Origin: Prolixibacteraceae bacterium
GTDB taxonomy: Bacteria > Bacteroidota > Bacteroidia > Bacteroidales > Prolixibacteraceae
Reading direction: 5' to 3'
Assembly (NCBI GenBank): GCA_016931875.1
Contig: JAFGDX010000374.1
Location: 1 to 6,064, forward strand
DNA length: 6,064 nucleotides
This document shows positions 5,817 through 6,064 of the stretch, piece after piece. The position numbers were made by a program, and so were the translations under genes. Numbering within the stretch: the first letter of the stretch is position 1; every line of letters starts with the position of its first letter. The notes beneath the pieces were generated by a model. That model ran no database searches and was not told the DNA's origin. It worked only from the letters and a program-made list of their open reading frames with translations.

Positions 5817-6064
5817 ATGGACAACCAAAAAAAGGATAAAAATAGAATTACAGATCAAAATAAAAAACCGTCGTTAATTCGTATTCTGAAAAAGTATTTT
5901 CGGGTGCGCTCATCCATCTATGCCCGCGTAGTTTACATTATTATTATACTTACAGTGTTTCTGTTTTTTTCATACGGGGCAATTTTTAAGTCGGTGTACG
6001 AGGATTACCTGAATACAGTTATCCGGCAGCGGGGCGATAATATTGGCTCCATCATCGAGGGGTC
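5817..6064 (+). CDS. Membrane protein N-terminus, probable sensor histidine kinase (3' end outside window)
   Basis: The frame runs from ATG 5817 to the right edge without a stop; 82 codons are visible. The first 36 or so residues are polar and basic (MDNQKKDKNR, later KKYFRVRSS). A hydrophobic helix follows at about 37-58 (VVYIIIILTVFLFF). After it comes a polar segment, YEDYLNTVIRQRGDNIGSI. A basic cytoplasmic start, one helix and then an extracytoplasmic helical segment are the usual beginning of a two-TM sensor histidine kinase with a HAMP domain. The kinase core is not in the window, so this is inference from architecture and resemblance; a methyl-accepting or cyclase sensor remains possible. 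It has its own promoter and lies 96 bases after the operon. A regulator for the operon encoded here or just downstream would make sense, but this is not shown. Confidence 0.7.
   Translation, partial: MDNQKKDKNRITDQNKKPSLIRILKKYFRVRSSIYARVVYIIIILTVFLFFSYGAIFKSVYEDYLNTVIRQRGDNIGSIIEG

Noticed and set aside
1..6064. tRNA, rRNA, CRISPR array, insertion sequence or riboswitch
   Set aside because: I found no cloverleaf, regularly spaced repeat array, transposase frame or recognised riboswitch core in the window.

Overview
This window looks like a chromosomal piece of a Bacteroidota bacterium, probably an anaerobic or facultative member of the Bacteroidales/Marinilabiliales type. The clues are the moderate-to-low GC, A-rich rather than Shine-Dalgarno leaders before the start codons, a good match to the Bacteroidota promoter consensus (TTTG, 19-base gap, TAnnTTTG) before the last gene, and the protein families. 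The taxonomic placement is inference. All genes are on the + strand.

Layout. (1) Bases 2-670 are the 3' part of a PQQ-like beta-propeller protein whose start lies outside the window. (2) Bases 671-1102 are a 432-base gap. It holds AT-rich inverted repeats, four copies of a 17-base motif (two in tandem, one inverted, one direct) and a sigma-54-like -24/-12 candidate close to the next gene. (3) Bases 1103-5720 are a compact four-gene unit with gaps of 33, 58 and 33 bases. Its order is: a chimera with an exported PstS-like binding domain, one membrane segment and a GcvH-like domain; a Tat-exported HybA-like ferredoxin with 16 cluster cysteines; a HybB/NrfD-family membrane quinone subunit; and a second, shorter membrane-anchored GcvH-like protein. 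(4) Bases 5721-5816 are a short gap with a promoter. (5) Bases 5817-6064 are the start of a membrane protein that resembles the N-terminus of a sensor histidine kinase and runs off the window.

How the genes may work together. The HybA-like and HybB-like proteins make a standard electron-transfer module that would pass electrons between a periplasmic redox partner and the quinone pool. No hydrogenase or molybdopterin catalytic subunit is present here. The module is bracketed by two paralogous GcvH-like proteins, each tethered by one transmembrane helix and predicted to face the cytoplasm. Both carry the same extra C-terminal region with an FQEGGE motif. In both, the position of the lipoyl lysine of GcvH is a glycine flanked by two lysines (QKGK). 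One of the two also has a periplasmic solute-binding-type domain. With a likely sensor kinase next door and a candidate enhancer-plus-sigma-54 control region upstream, the set looks like a regulated membrane redox or signalling complex. I do not recognise it as a described system. Glycine cleavage itself is unlikely to be its function.
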